Origin: Diphasiastrum complanatum
Taxonomy: Eukaryota > Streptophyta > Lycopodiopsida > Lycopodiales > Lycopodiaceae
DNA length: 64,000 nt
Direction: 5' to 3'
Assembly (NCBI GenBank): GCA_029204225.1
Contig: CM055094.1
Location: 11,625,859 to 11,689,858 of the forward strand
In this document: piece by piece, positions 1-13,739 of the stretch
How the letters are laid out: the number at the start of each line of letters is the position of its first letter
Numbering within the stretch: the first letter of the stretch is position 1
Made by a program: the position numbers and the translations under genes
Notes under the pieces: model-generated
Seen by the model: only the letters and a program-made list of their open reading frames with translations
The model's database searches: none
Told to the model about the DNA's origin: nothing

Positions 1-1222
1 TACAAAACCAGGCTAGCTGCGAAAGGTTTCACACAAGCAGCAGGGAAGGGGGAAGGACTATAACAGAACATTTTCTCCAATTTTAAAGATGCCTAGCTTG
101 CATACTTTGTTGGCCTTAGCATCACACGAGAGTTGGAAAGCCCACCAAATGGATATGCGTACTGCCTTCCTCAATGGAAAATTTGAGGAAGATAATTATA
201 TGCGACAACCGGAGGGATTTCTAGAGCCAGGCAAGGAACACTTCATTAGTAGGCTTCGCAAGGCCATTTATGATCTAAGCAAGATTCTCAGAAATGGTAC
301 AAAAAATTAGATACTATCATGAAGCAAGAAGGTTTAGTGCTAAGGACAAGAAAAACCAAAGTTAATATTCAAGTTAACTTTATATTGTATTCTTGAACTT
401 TATGTACAGAATATGCCAGTCATAGGAGACACCAATGAGGTTCTAGCTGTGAAAATAGCAATTGGTCAAAAATTGTGACCTGGTCGACTTGGGGACGTTC
501 ACTTCTTCCAGGGAATTCACATAACTCATGACAAGAACAAACGGCAAGTGCATCTCAATCAAAATAAGTATGTTGATATGTTGTTGAACAGATGTGGTAT
601 GGAAGACATGTTTCCAGTAACTACACCACTAGAAAACTACCAATCTATTCTTTCAAGTTCAACATGAGTCACCAAGGGACCCCATACAGTGAACTGATTG
701 GCAGCTTCATGTATTTGATGTATTGCACAACAATTCTCTTGAGTCAATTCAATGATTGTCACATTGATAGGCACTGGTTGATGGCAAAGAACTTTAAAGT
801 ATCTGAAAAGCATAGCTGATTTTGGAGTACTCAGTATGCTATTCATGGGAAACAAATTTCAGCTTGTTGACATATATAGATGCAAGTTATGGCACAAATA
901 AGCAGGCAAGATCTACTATTGGTTGTTCTTATCAATTGTGCAAAGGACTTATTGGCTGGACTAGCAGGAAGCAAACATAGGGGCGCAGTCAACAACAGAA
1001 TCCTGGTATGTCGCTCTTGCAAAAGGAGCAAAAGATGTACTCTGGTTACAAGATTTGCTTCAAGACATTCAAGCAATTAAGATGTCATCAAAATGGTTGA
1101 AAATTGTGTCTTTCACAACAAATCGAAACACATCCCAACAAAGTTTCACTTTGTGAGAATTTTAGTGGAAGACAGTAATTCATGTGGATTATATGCCCAA
1201 TAAGGACATTATTGCAAATTTG
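1..1222 (+). pseudogene. Copia reverse transcriptase / RNase H remnant
   Basis: Decayed pol of a Ty1/Copia LTR retrotransposon that enters from the left window edge. In order: a KTRLAAKGFTQ block at the first bases, the RT core HQMDMRTAFLNG and RQPEGFLEPGKEHF (90-310), LGDVHFFQGI with QVHLNQNKYVDMLL (about 490-585), then RNase H pieces DASYGTNKQARSTIG, STTESWYVALAKGAKDVL (about 880-1080) and a DYMPNKDIIANLL terminus (about 1180-1222). The parts lie in different frames with stops between them. The catalytic YVDD box reads YVQN near 400, so the RT was already inactive as well as frameshifted. No adjacent LTR was recognised. The Copia assignment is firm; the subfamily is not. Confidence 0.88.
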
Positions 1223-1289
1223 CTGCTAATTCATACACGCTTAAAGTGCTCTCATCTGCTCTATGTCTGACTCGAAACAATCGATCTCC

Positions 1290-1970
1290 TGGGATGAGAA
1301 AACGTTGGACGTGAGGGCTATAGAAGAAGCCGCTCCTTGTCGTACTACTTGACAGAAGTCTCCTGGTAGGGGTAGATCACTTATTGCCGTACTTGTCATG
1401 GGAAGTATATCGAGGTTAACGCTTGCTCAATAGGTTGCAATTGTGAGATCCGTGTGGTTACTAATATCCATTGCTGATTTATCTTGATGTATAGTGTGGC
1501 TCTTATCCGAAATCCCTCGTTATCGACCTCAAGTGCTAAGCCTCCAGTTTGAAGGCCACGTACCGTAGTATCGAGTCCTATGATGGTCACATAGAGTCCG
1601 ATGAAGCGAAGTATAGGACAATATGGCCGTGGTCGGCGCTCATCTGTCATTCCTAGATTTATAAGCTCTTTATCTCTTACTTATAACACTGTTCTAGGGA
1701 TACTAGTGACGAAAGACCGTTGATGCGCGCTACCAGACTGCCCATTTTTTAGCGATCCACTATTGCTTACTGCCTGTCTGTAGCACAGATGATTGCGTGC
1801 TAAGAGAGGGAGGTTTGTACCCTTCTTGTGAAGGTACAACGTACTACTGATCTGTAGCAGACAGAAAGCATTTGTGGGCAGAATGTAGCTCGCTGGCGGA
1901 TGACAATGATAAAATGTGTAGTATCCAATGCGCCAGGGTGAATCCCTCCCCAAGGACCAGCGCAATCAGG
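1290..1970 (-). other. unidentified coding-like stretch, minus strand
   Basis: Two consecutive minus-strand open stretches (1965-1681, then 1650-1396), and a frame change into a further open segment down to about 1230. The middle part has regular beta-strand-like hydrophobic alternation (for example FIGLYVTIIGLDTTVRGL). It is more GC-balanced than its AT-rich surroundings. I recognise no family. It may be an old element protein, or chance. Function unknown. Confidence 0.2.
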
Positions 1971-2860
1971 TTCCCTTCATGAATCTGTCTTCTTCCAAAG
2001 ATCAGTAGTGTGAATAAACTTGGTCTAATCTCAACTTTAGGATGCTTGTAACTTCTGTTTCTATATCTCTTTTTACTTATTTTGCAAATGTAATGGCACG
2101 GTAGGAAGGGCTGATGATAGTAACATCATTCTGATTTTGATCACTCAACTAGATAGTGTGCAGGCATTGAATGGTAGTCATTCATTCGACTATAATCCTC
2201 TTTCTCATAACTGAAAATAGATTTGGGTATTTAGTCTCCAGATATAGCTATTTTCAAGGGGAATTTTTCTATTCAGACATCTCATGGCATTGCAAAACAG
2301 GTGCATGACTTCAGATAGTCACTGCACAACAAAAGTCTCAGGCTGACTCACTACGCTTGCATTAGTGTTCAAAGATGAGAAACATTGTTTACAGGCTATA
2401 ATTTATACCTCCAGAACTGGGTAGAGACAGATAATCCAGCGGTGAACCAACAATATTAGGGAATTGAGAATTGCTTTTACAGAACCAGAGACAAGGCATA
2501 GGACAAGTTCCATACATACTCCTGAGAGCAAATCAAGCTCAGCACACTCTTGAAGGCAGAAACTACAGCATGTGCAACAATTTTAGGAAACATAACCAGA
2601 GGCTGGACCAACACAACCCATACATCTTTCAGAGGGCAAGATATAGCCAACATCTTCCTAAAACACAGCCCTCAACTCATCTTTTCATAGTTCAAAAGTA
2701 AGATGGTCAGCATGAGATAACATCCTTGATATTAACAAGAATCTCAGCACCATAGCTATTGACAATAGATGGAGAGATACAGTCACCAAACCCAGCTAAG
2801 AACACATTTTGGTGCAGTAAAATTCCAGCATAAGAACATGTAGTTTACAGTGAATGTAAG
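1971..2860. other. no recognisable gene
   Basis: Short open frames only (for example 2471-2701 plus), without recognisable motifs, repeats or splice-supported exons. Confidence 0.5.
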
Positions 2861-2932
2861 AGAGTGTAAACCTCAACAGAGCCTAAACCTCATAACAGAG
2901 TGTAAACCTCAACAGAGCCTAAACCTCATAAC
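2861..2932 (+). repeat. perfect 36-bp tandem duplication
   Basis: Two adjacent identical 36-bp units beginning AGAGTGTAAACCTC, at 2861 and 2897. The copies do not differ, so the duplication is recent or the motif is prone to slippage. Confidence 0.9.
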
Positions 2933-4139
2933 AGAACTGCTGTTCTATTTCAGCATAACGTTTGCTCATTTTATAAGACTGGAGCCCACCTCTCTTCTTC
3001 ATTTTGCCATTGTGCTCTTCTCCAGCCCTGCAGCAGTCACTTCTAAGGCATTGAATGTTGAGCATGTGTCTATGAAAGAGAATCCCTCATGCCTATTAGT
3101 TTTTTGGCATATGGGGCTCTTAAATGCTTGAATCAAAAAAATCCACCATTAAGGGCCTTCAAACTAACTTTTGCATTAAACTTGATTTGGCCTTTTTGGC
3201 ATGTGGTTAATAGTGTTGCCCTCCTAACTAGTGCCATGTGATTTTTTCCTCTAAAGCCTCTTAATGAAGCCCCAACTTTGATTTTGGCCCCCCTTTAGCA
3301 TTTATGATCCATTTGCTTTTCCCCATGTGGCTATTAGGAGGCCCCATGGCTAATTTCTCTAGCTTTTGGCCCATTGCCCGTTTGGTCATGCTCTCTTTTT
3401 CCCTTTTCTTTGTCATTGGTCCTCTTTTTTGATATTGCACTTTGAGGACCCCTTAACCTTAGCCATTGGTTTTTCGACTTGCAATTCTGCAATTTTGGTG
3501 ACTGAGCCCCCTCTTCTCACTGAGCAACAACCTGAAAACACAATACTTCAGTTTTTATATTAGTATCGAAAATCACAGTACATTGCAAGATTTTGGCATA
3601 GTAGCCGAAACTATACTTATAGGCCGATTTTTTAAAGGCCGTCAAAAATTTTGAAGGCCAACTCTAAGGCCATAATTTCTTCTAGCCACATTACGGGCGG
3701 TTTGGGACCCCTATCTATTGGCGTTTTTTAGCCATTTTTACATTGAAATTGTGCTATGTGGTCAATGGTGTCATTGATGCTTGGGCCAAGAGGGTGGAAA
3801 AGCGAGAGATGCAGCAGCATGGATGGTCTGGACAAGAAAAGAAGATTGATCTTCTAAAGTATGCTCGTATGATCTGCCAAACTCATCAGAAAAGTGCGTC
3901 ACAGATGTGCACCAGAAAATCTGCCAAACAGCACATCAGAACACATCAGTAACTTCATGCTCACAGAATGTACAGCAAAGATAACATCACACACAGGCAG
4001 AAGTACTGTAGACAGGATTCATCGCACACCATCTGGAAGAGGACCGGGCATCCAAGAATGAGACTGCATGTTCAGCCAGGGAGGCGTCGTGAGTGAAGAG
4101 AGGCGCGCGTCAGGGTGTCAGTAAGGCAACATGCCAGCA
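2933..4139. other. no recognisable gene; GGCC-rich and T-rich diverged sequence
   Basis: From about 3130 to 3730 the sequence is T-rich with frequent GGCC/GGCCC words, as in an old dispersed repeat. Open frames are short and match nothing I know. The 3' part up to 4139 lies just internal to the minus-strand PBS at 4140, so it may be the leader of a minus-strand Copia element. Confidence 0.35.
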
Positions 4140-4151
4140 GGCTCTGATACT
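4140..4151 (-). other. tRNA-iMet type primer binding site (Copia)
   Basis: On the minus strand the bases read TAGTATCAGAGC, one mismatch from the Copia primer-binding consensus TGGTATCAGAGC, a few bases downstream of an LTR end in AACA. This marks a minus-oriented 5' LTR/internal junction. Confidence 0.6.
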
Positions 4152-4155
4152 ATAT

Positions 4156-4374
4156 TGTTAAATCAGAGAAACATCAATTCATGCAACAGAATAGAGCATC
4201 TCATAGAAGTAAGGGAGAGATAGCATTCTTCTAACTACATACTTTATTAATTAGTGAATGAGTGAATGAGGCATTGCCTCTACATACTGCGTGAGAGAGA
4301 GACGGACTGCGTAAAGTCACGTCTGTTGGGGACCAGCCACTTAATTAGCTATATAATAAACTTGTTCACACATA
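4156..4374 (-). mobile_element. Copia LTR, minus orientation (partial)
   Basis: The LTR terminus TGTTAAATCAGAG begins at 4156 next to the PBS. The first ~103 bp (4156-4258) are a near-identical inverted copy of 6896-7001. The other end is uncertain; a TATATAATA-like box and loss of recognisable LTR character put it near 4374. Together with the right-hand copy this is a pair of related LTR ends facing opposite ways, which a simple insertion does not produce. Confidence 0.6.
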
Positions 4375-4650
4375 TATACGTTACTTAGATGACATCTACT
4401 TTAATAATAGAAAAGCTACTCCCTATGCTATGTAAATTGCTTCTCGTAAGCTTGGTGCTGGGCTTATCACGATCAGTACTAATTGGCATACATCATTTTC
4501 AAGCTCCGGTAGAGTACAATAGTATATGGAGGGCGCCTATGACTTGTATTTGTGGGATAAATTTTAAGACATGGAAGACATGCAACGACTTTCTGCAATA
4601 ACATGAAGGTTCTGTGGAATGAGCAGTTTTGAAGAACTCCCTTATTCACC

Positions 4651-5425
4651 ATGGCTGCCAATAATAGAGACACTCACATCATTAAAAAGTTTGATGGAGA
4701 GAACTTTCATGTGTGAAAGCTGAAGATGGAGATGGTTCTGATAGAATGCAATCTCTGGAGTATTGTTACTGGAGCAGATGAAAAACCTTCTCAGACTGAA
4801 GGGCTTGATGCATGGCTTCAACGTGACAGGCTACTATACTTCTTAGCTTTAAGGATTCGCAACTACTTCAAGTGAGCAAAGCGAAGTCAGCAAATGAGGC
4901 CTGGGATACATTAGCCTCAGCATATGAGACTAAAAGTGTCACTAATTGTTTGTACCTGCACAAGCAGCTTATCACATGAAGATGGCAAAAGGTGACACTA
5001 TGTCTGTTCATTTCTCTAAGCTGCGGGCACTCATTGATCAATTAGCTGCAGTTGGATCGGTGGTGAGTGATGAAGAAGCAGTCATGATGCTTCTTAACAA
5101 CCTTCCAGAGTCATTCGATCACATGACATCAATACTTGGTAGTATTACTCAACTGATAGAAAATCAATCAGCAAAATTCTTCTTCAGAAGGAGTTACGTC
5201 ATAAGGATCAAAATGGTGAATTTGGTGACGTGGAGCAGGCCCTCTTTACAAACGGCAAGAAGAAAACAGAAACCAAGTTCGAGTAACAATAAAGCTAGTG
5301 GAAATACATGAAGATCTGAATCTTCAAACAACCAATCTATACAGAATGTGAAGAAAAGTTTCAGATGCTACTACTGCAATGCGAAAGGCCATCGGGCATT
5401 TGATTGTAGAAAACGTGCACCTGAC
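4651..5425 (+). pseudogene. Copia gag remnant with CCHC zinc knuckle
   Basis: Capsid-like gag of a Copia element. After MAANNRD it reads KKFDGENFHV with a stop where gag normally has Trp, then KLKMEMVLIECNLWSIV, a frameshifted QVSKAKSANEAWDTLASAYE, MSVHFSKLRALIDQLAAVGS and LNNLPESFDHMTSILGS (to about 5150). A zinc knuckle CYYCNAKGHRAFDC (CX2CX4HX4C) lies at about 5367-5408. Several stops and frameshifts break the frame. Protease, integrase and RT do not follow: within ~20 bp the sequence becomes a Ty3/Gypsy integrase, so this is the left half of a chimaera. Confidence 0.85.
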
Positions 5426-5441
5426 TTACTAAAGAAAGGAG

Positions 5442-6303
5442 TAAGTTTAATGGAAATTTTTGGAGGGCAGTATTCCATCATCTCCATACTAAACTTAATA
5501 TGAGTACCAACGACCATCCACAGACGGAAGGTCAAACAGAGAGGGTAAATCAGGTGCTGGAGGATATGCTTCATGCATACGTCAGCAAGAAGCAGACTAA
5601 TTGGGAGGAGTATCTCTCGATATTAGAGTTTGATTATAACAGTACCAAACATTCAGCTACTGGATACAGCCCATTTTTGCTGATGTACGGTTTTCAGCCA
5701 CGCTCGCCCACACTTGTAGGGTTTAAACAAGAAAAAGTTGAAGCAGCCAGAAACTTTTTAGAGGACCTAAACCAGATGATAGAACATGCTAAGCGTAGCA
5801 TCAGGCAGTCCCAGGATCGAGCCAGGCATTATGCAGATCCACACAGACGAGATGTGCAGTTCTTCGCTGGTGAGAAAGTCTACTTGAGAGTCCCAGCTGA
5901 CTCTAAAACCCTCAAATCAGAAGTGTGTGCTAAGTTGTCTCCAAGGTATTGTGGTCCCTTTACCATCAGTAGGAGACTAGGCGAGGTCACCTATGAACTA
6001 GAACTCCCAAACAGCAGTAAGGTTTTTCCAGTTTTTCATGTAAGTCAATTACGAAAAGCCTTAACCAGATCAGAAAATCTGGTAGGGGACAGTGTTCTAG
6101 TTCTCCCATTGGATCCTCAGCAACCTCCACATGAACCAGAGGAGATTCTTGATAGTAGAGAGACACAGACTCGTCATACTCTATACCGAGAATATCTGTT
6201 CAAGTGGAATGATCAGCCTATTGAGAATGCCACTTGGGAAAGAGGCAACGTCCTTCGCAAGATTTTTCCAGACTTTGTCTTAGAGGACCAAGACGGTTCT
6301 TAA
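5442..6303 (+). pseudogene. Ty3/Gypsy chromovirus integrase C-terminus with chromodomain
   Basis: The open frame (ATG at 5500, preceded in frame by NFWRAVFHHLHTKLN from 5442) encodes the 3' end of a Gypsy polyprotein. HPQTEGQTERVNQ (start) is the conserved integrase core end, followed by the GPY/F-type region CAKLSPRYCGPFTI and PVFHVSQLR. The C-terminal chromodomain covers roughly residues 207-255 (EEILDSRE, REYLFKWNDQP, ATWE). Chromodomains target chromovirus integration to chromatin. The frame is uninterrupted for 267 codons and ends at a normal gypsy stop, 9 bp before the polypurine tract and LTR. Everything upstream of the integrase C-terminal part (protease, RT, RNase H, catalytic DDE) is absent, replaced by Copia gag. 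Confidence 0.92.
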
Positions 6304-6314
6304 GGGGGAGGGAG
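6302..6314 (+). other. polypurine tract of the Gypsy element
   Basis: AAGGGGGAGGGAG directly after the integrase stop and immediately before a TGTTACG LTR start, where a plus-strand polypurine tract is expected. Confidence 0.8.
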
Positions 6315-6672
6315 TGTTACGAGCTCGTGACCAGTGCCGAACCCTAGAGAACACAGATAGGTCAGATACCACAGTCAGGGTCGTGTCCAGCGTACACGAC
6401 CAACATGGCAAGACAGTGTGAGTAGTGTGCCCCAACACGGTCCATAGCCATGGCGGGCCTAACACAGTCTAGGGACCCTGTCAGCAGGACAGGGCCCCCA
6501 GTTGGGTCCCGACGTGCAGTCGGCCACGTCAGTGACACGTGGCCGACACTTGGCAGCCGCATGCTACCAGTCCTCACACTGGGCTAGGAGGGGCTTACTC
6601 TATATCCGGGAGTAGGCAGGGTTGGGTGGATCAGTTAGTGTTTGCCCTACTGTGGTGTTAGGATCTATTACA
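6315..6672 (+). mobile_element. 3' LTR of the Gypsy chromovirus
   Basis: Starts TGTTACGAGCTCGTG right after the polypurine tract and most plausibly ends in ATTACA at 6672 (~358 bp). A TATA-like CTCTATATCC lies near 6598. No matching 5' LTR is in the window. The right end is inferred from the TG...CA rule, not from a second copy. Confidence 0.65.
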
Positions 6673-6895
6673 GCTGCCTGGGACCCTTTTTCTAAAAAAA
6701 CTTTTTTTGTTAATTTTTTTTTATATGTATGTCCGCCCAAGTGGGCGGGCAAACGTCACGCTCGGGCCTGTGGGAGGGAGGGCGTAGCGTGAGCTGCCCG
6801 TCGTGCTTGGGCCCGTGGGAGGGGAGGGCGCCCTCCCTAAACAAAATATTTTCAAAAAGGTTTGCCCGCCCAAGTGGGCGGGTAAACTTCGCTAG
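6673..6895. repeat. GC-rich near-palindromic block
   Basis: After an A/T-run segment, two near-palindromes CCGCCCAAGTGGGCGG (about 6734 and 6866) flank a G-rich core holding two copies of a GGGCCYGTGGGAGGG-like word. GC content contrasts sharply with the surroundings. It sits between the Gypsy LTR and the Copia LTR end, possibly as part of the latter or as a small independent insertion. Confidence 0.5.
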
Positions 6896-7001
6896 TTCAC
6901 TAATTAATACAGTATGTAGTTAGAAGAACGCTGTCTCTCTCTAATTACTTCTGTGAGATGGTCTATTCTGCTGCATGAATTGATGTTTCTCTGATTTAAC
7001 A
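6896..7001 (+). mobile_element. Copia LTR 3' end, plus orientation
   Basis: This 106-bp segment ends GATTTAACA and is the reverse complement of 4156-4258 with only scattered differences. As a plus-strand LTR terminus it would close the Copia gag-bearing element to its left. No PBS follows, consistent with a 3' LTR. Homology stops at 6896, where the GC-rich block begins. Confidence 0.6.
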
Positions 7002-7171
7002 ATATCTATAGACATACAGAAACCAAAAACTAAATCACAAAAAGAATAGACTCTTGAAAGTTGACGGTTCTCTATGCAACTTCTTACAACTGTTGATAAT
7101 AGATAATTGGGTATGCAATCTTGTCCAATATATAGTTATGAGAATATTTTTAGAAAGGTTAAAGAGCCGAC

Positions 7172-7342
7172 CTTGTCCTTGATCCCAACAAGCCTGTTGA
7201 AAACGATGGCGCGATGGCCTGCGTCTACGTTGAAGAGGCTGGCAGAAAGTCCGTAGATTGCAGCACCTGCTATCAGTATGGCCTTGCTCAGAGCTCTCGC
7301 TGGGCCTGGAGCAGCAGGCAGACGCACTCCCCGGTAATCCAT
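7172..7342 (-). CDS. PHB: prohibitin, first coding exon (partial gene)
   Basis: Prohibitins are SPFH-domain proteins that form ring complexes in the inner mitochondrial membrane. From ATG at 7342 the 57-codon exon reads a short variable N-terminus (MDYRGVRLPAAPGP), a hydrophobic anchor (KAILIAGAAIYGLSASLFNV) and the hallmark GHRAIVFNRLVGIKDK, which in plant prohibitins continues YPEGTH. It ends on a codon at a good donor, AAG|GTCGGC, at 7172/7171, where plant prohibitin genes have an intron. There is no stop or frameshift in the exon. A CT-rich leader lies just upstream (about 7380-7430). No later exon was found down to base 1; the Copia/Gypsy mosaic begins only 170 bp into the presumed intron. 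It may be a live gene with an intron longer than 7 kb, or a truncated copy. Family identity is firm; activity is unknown. Confidence 0.85.
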
Positions 7343-7440
7343 GCTCTTTCTTCACAACGCCCAAGCTCAACGATCTGCATCTCCCTCTTTCCCTCTGCAA
7401 AGGGCAGTGGAGAAAAATCGAGAGAGAGAGAGAAATGCCA
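7343..7440 (-). promoter_or_regulatory. CT-rich 5' leader of the prohibitin exon
   Basis: Read on the minus strand, a pyrimidine-rich run (TCTCTCTCTCTCGATTTTTC) precedes the ATG, as in many plant 5' UTRs. No TATA box or start site was assigned with confidence. Confidence 0.35.
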
Positions 7441-7578
7441 ACTATCGATGACATGTTGTCGATGTGGCAAATTATGATGTATGCGACATTGCATCAATGC
7501 CATGCCATGGTCCCCTGGAGAATGGCCTCAAGAAAGGAACCCTTCCTCCACCTTATTTTTATTTTTAATTTTTTGGAG

Positions 7579-7705
7579 TGAAATATTTTTACGTGCACCT
7601 TTTCAAACGGAAGGTGCATGCTAGAAAAGTGTGTCTAAAAAGAGCTAAATTCTTTCACATGCATTTTTCAGTTGTAGGAAGGTGCACGTACAAAAAAAAA
7701 AATAT
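7579..7705. mobile_element. MITE-like element with 12-bp perfect inverted termini
   Basis: TACGTGCACCTT (7590-7601) and AAGGTGCACGTA (7679-7690) are perfect inverted repeats about 77 bp apart. AAATATTTTT-type bases extend the match on the outside. A second GAAGGTGCATG word lies inside. There is no coding capacity, and no clear target-site duplication was seen. Confidence 0.5.
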
Positions 7706-10585
<2,880 letters not shown>

Positions 10586-10606
10586 AGCAAGATCAAATGT
10601 AGCAAT

Positions 10607-10630
10607 GGGGGGGGGGGGGGGGGGGGGGGG
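10607..10630. repeat. poly-G run, 24 bp
   Basis: Uninterrupted G run 23 bp after the (GA)n tract. It is likely polymorphic and G-quadruplex prone. Confidence 0.95.
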
Positions 10631-11582
10631 TTTAAGAGATGGGTTCCAAATGATAGTAGAAAAATGAGGTTAAGAAGAAATAGCATGAAGGCAAGGATAA
10701 GCTGCAAATTGGATGAAATGCACAAATGGGAGTGCAAATGAAGTGGCACATAACGAGATTATAAGAGAAGGAGTTGGACTAGCCAATGTGAGAAAGAAAA
10801 ATAAAGATGTGAGGGAGTGAAGTTAGATTTAGATAGCTTGAGTTGAACCTCGTGATGATGGAATTCACCCTATTGCATGAGATAGCTCAAACTTTCTATT
10901 CTCAATGTAATGGACTCATATCATAAGAGAAAGGTCTAATTTCAGGTCTACTATCCATAGAGTTAGCTCAATTTTGGTTGTTATCACTTAAATTGTTCAT
11001 AGAGTGATAAAATCAAAGAATCTCAGACATAAAAAATTCAATTTGATCAAATTTTATGCTTATTACTCAAGGTAGCTTTAATTGGATGCCTTACAAGCGA
11101 TTTTGGTCTTTATGGCTCCACATAATGAATCAAGCGACCAAAATTGATCAATCTCAAATTTAGGATATTTAGCCCCTATTATTCAAGATAACTAGAATTT
11201 GTTGAAAATGCAGCAAAATAAGTCCAATTGATCATAAAAATTATGGAGAAAGCACCTAATTAATATCCAAAAAAGATCCAATGCTTTGATTTCTAGCTTA
11301 TCTTGGCTTGAACTCCACATTTTGGCTCCAAAATCATGCAAAAGGCCTCACACGTGTGGATGTACGGCCTGATGCAGCCTGTGTATTATATTAGCATCTT
11401 TCAAACCTTCTAACCATCACAAAAAACCAAATGCCAATAGCAATCATCACGCAAATGATAGACCAAAACTAGTCATGAAGGAGGATCTCAATTTTACTCA
11501 TAATTGGATTGCAAATTCATCACATATTTATACATGAGTGCCTCGGGTCTGGGCATTAGGGCTTCCTCCGATCCATTCATTT

Positions 11583-13138
11583 TTAGCCCCTAGCTTGTCT
11601 ATGCAAAATTTCGGCCTCGGTAGAAGAAAGTGATATGGTTTCTTGTTTCTTTGATAACCAGAAAACAACTCCTCCACCAATGAATTTTGCATAGGCACTT
11701 GTGGACTTTCTATCCCTTTTATCATCTACAAAATCCGAGTCACTAAAGGCATGCAAATCAATGATATCCCCTCTATAGAGAATTCTATAATCTAGAGTGC
11801 CCAAGAGGTATCTCAAGGTCCTTTTTGCACTTTTCCAATGTATGATCAATGGATCTTGCATATATTGACTTAAGCTACACACACTAAAACATAGATCAAG
11901 CCTGGTTATGGTAATCCACATTAAGGAGCCTATAAGTTTCCTATAAAGCGTGATGTCCATGAAGGATTATTCATCGCCTTTATTGAGCACTTTTACATCT
12001 TGCTCCATTGGTGTTTCTACATGCTTGCAATCTTGCATCTTAAATCTATTGATAAAACTTTGAGCATACTTAGACTGACTAATGAAGATGAAATTTGAAC
12101 CTCTAAGTACTTCTATGCCCAATATGAAGTGAAGTTGACCAAGATCTAACATCTTAAACTCTAGAGATAGAACTTTCTTGGTTTTATCTATGCCATCAAT
12201 GTTATCACCACTAAGTATGATGTCATCTACATAAATCAATAAAAGTACAATGCCATTTACATCAAAATTTATGTACAAGCTTGGATCATACTCACTTTGA
12301 ATGAATCATATAGAAACTATAAAACCATTGAGTCTTAAATTCCAAGACCTTGATGCTTGCTTCGAGTTATACAAGCTCCTTTGAAGATGACATACTTTAG
12401 CTTCCATCCCAAGCATGATGAAGCCTTGGGCCTACTCCATGAAGATTTGCTCCTCCAAATAACCATTAAGAAAGGCATTAAAACATCCATTGGAAAAGCA
12501 AAATGTGAATGCTTGCTTACACTTCCATCCAAGTTGAGTTTTAGCTTAAAAACCCATTCACATCCATTCTTTAGAGGTCTATCAACAAGGATCTGTGTGC
12601 CATTTTCCATCAAAGCATTGGAATCATCTAACATTACTTGAAACCACACTTTGGAACTTAATACATCTTCTACAAATGAACGTCCTTCAAAACTTGAAAT
12701 GAGTGCAAAGGTTGAAGATGGATTACCCTCGACTTGCTTGCCCTTGTCTTGGTATGTGAGCCTTATTGGCTCCATTCTAGCCCTTGATGACCTTCTTGGA
12801 GTGATTGGTACACTTGGCTCTTGCTCCTCCTCAAGATCAAGATTGTCTTGATCCTCAGCCACCTCCCTCTTGATAGCTTACTTGATTGAGCAATCAACAA
12901 GCTTATGCATCTTATTCTCATCAAATATGACATTTCTAGAAACCACAAACTTGTTGGAAGATGGAATGTATACCTTGTATCCCTTGCTTGCATTGCCATA
13001 CATGAGCATGATCCCCTTGATTGATGATGGATCCTCCTTTGTCCTTGTCTCCAAAGGTGTATGCACATAGAAAATGCATCCAAACACCCATTGAGTCCTT
13101 GCGGTTTGGCTTCTTCCCATATAAGAATGGAACCTCAC
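11583..13138 (-). pseudogene. Copia pol (integrase end, RT, RNase H), minus strand
   Basis: Order on the minus strand: the integrase C-terminal block FGCIFYVHTPLETRTKED and SKGYKVYIPSSNKFVVSRNV (13138-12878); the linker plus RT start PRRSSRARMEPIRL and NGCEWVFKLKLNLDGSV (12862-12500); an internal deletion that removes the LVAKG-to-DVKTAF part of RT; LLIYVDDIILSGDNID with intact YVDD and DLGQLHFILGIEVL (12278-11967); then RNase H SLMWITITRLDLCFSV, LHAFSDSDFVDDKRDRKSTS and ISLSSTEAE (11960-11600). Frames are broken by the RT deletion and by stops near 12310 and 11965. No LTR was recognised. It interrupts the degenerate repeat array. Confidence 0.92.
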
Positions 13139-13739
13139 TGTGATAATGACATCAAGATCAAGTGTAGATTGATAATCAAGATCTATCTCTCAATTCTATG
13201 GCAAGGGAACATATAATCCACATGCATAAAACCATCATTCAAGTAAATTCACACGTGTGGAGAGGTGTACAACAAAAAACTAAGTTTGGGAAAGCCTTGC
13301 CCTTGGTTAGAGAGAGAAATCAATATCAAAAAACTCAAGTAGAGTGTGTGTGTGTGTGTGTGTAGAAAAAGCTGGAAATGCAAAAGTTCACTTTACTTCA
13401 AAGATCTCAAGTACATAATGAAGCTATCCATCCTTCTAATAGGAACTCGTGGAGGAAGATGCCCAAAATCTATTGGACCCCCTCTAGATGTGATTGGATG
13501 AGTGACTTATGACTCCCCTAATTTGATTGGACCATCTCCATGAAAGTCCCTCTTTTGACTGGTCTCTTGACTTCATGCAAACACTTTGACATGAGTCACA
13601 TATCCAATTTAATTAGAACACTTGTAGCATGCCTAACTATCTCGAGCCACATCATAAAATGGTTTTGGCCTAATTTTCAAAGTAGACCTTTCCTCCAATA
13701 AGCTTCTCACTCACAAGAGAAACCAAAGATCAAGATATG
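13139..13739. other. no gene; short (TG)n at 13343-13363
   Basis: AT-rich sequence with a 21-bp TG run, between the Copia pol and the right part of the degenerate repeat. It could be Copia internal sequence upstream of the integrase, too diverged to read. Confidence 0.4.

Noticed and set aside
2861-2932. CRISPR-like direct repeats
   Set aside because: Two adjacent 36-bp copies without spacers in plant DNA; a simple tandem duplication.
7035-7454. 139-codon minus-strand frame over the prohibitin exon
   Set aside because: It is the shifted frame of a clearly conserved prohibitin exon.
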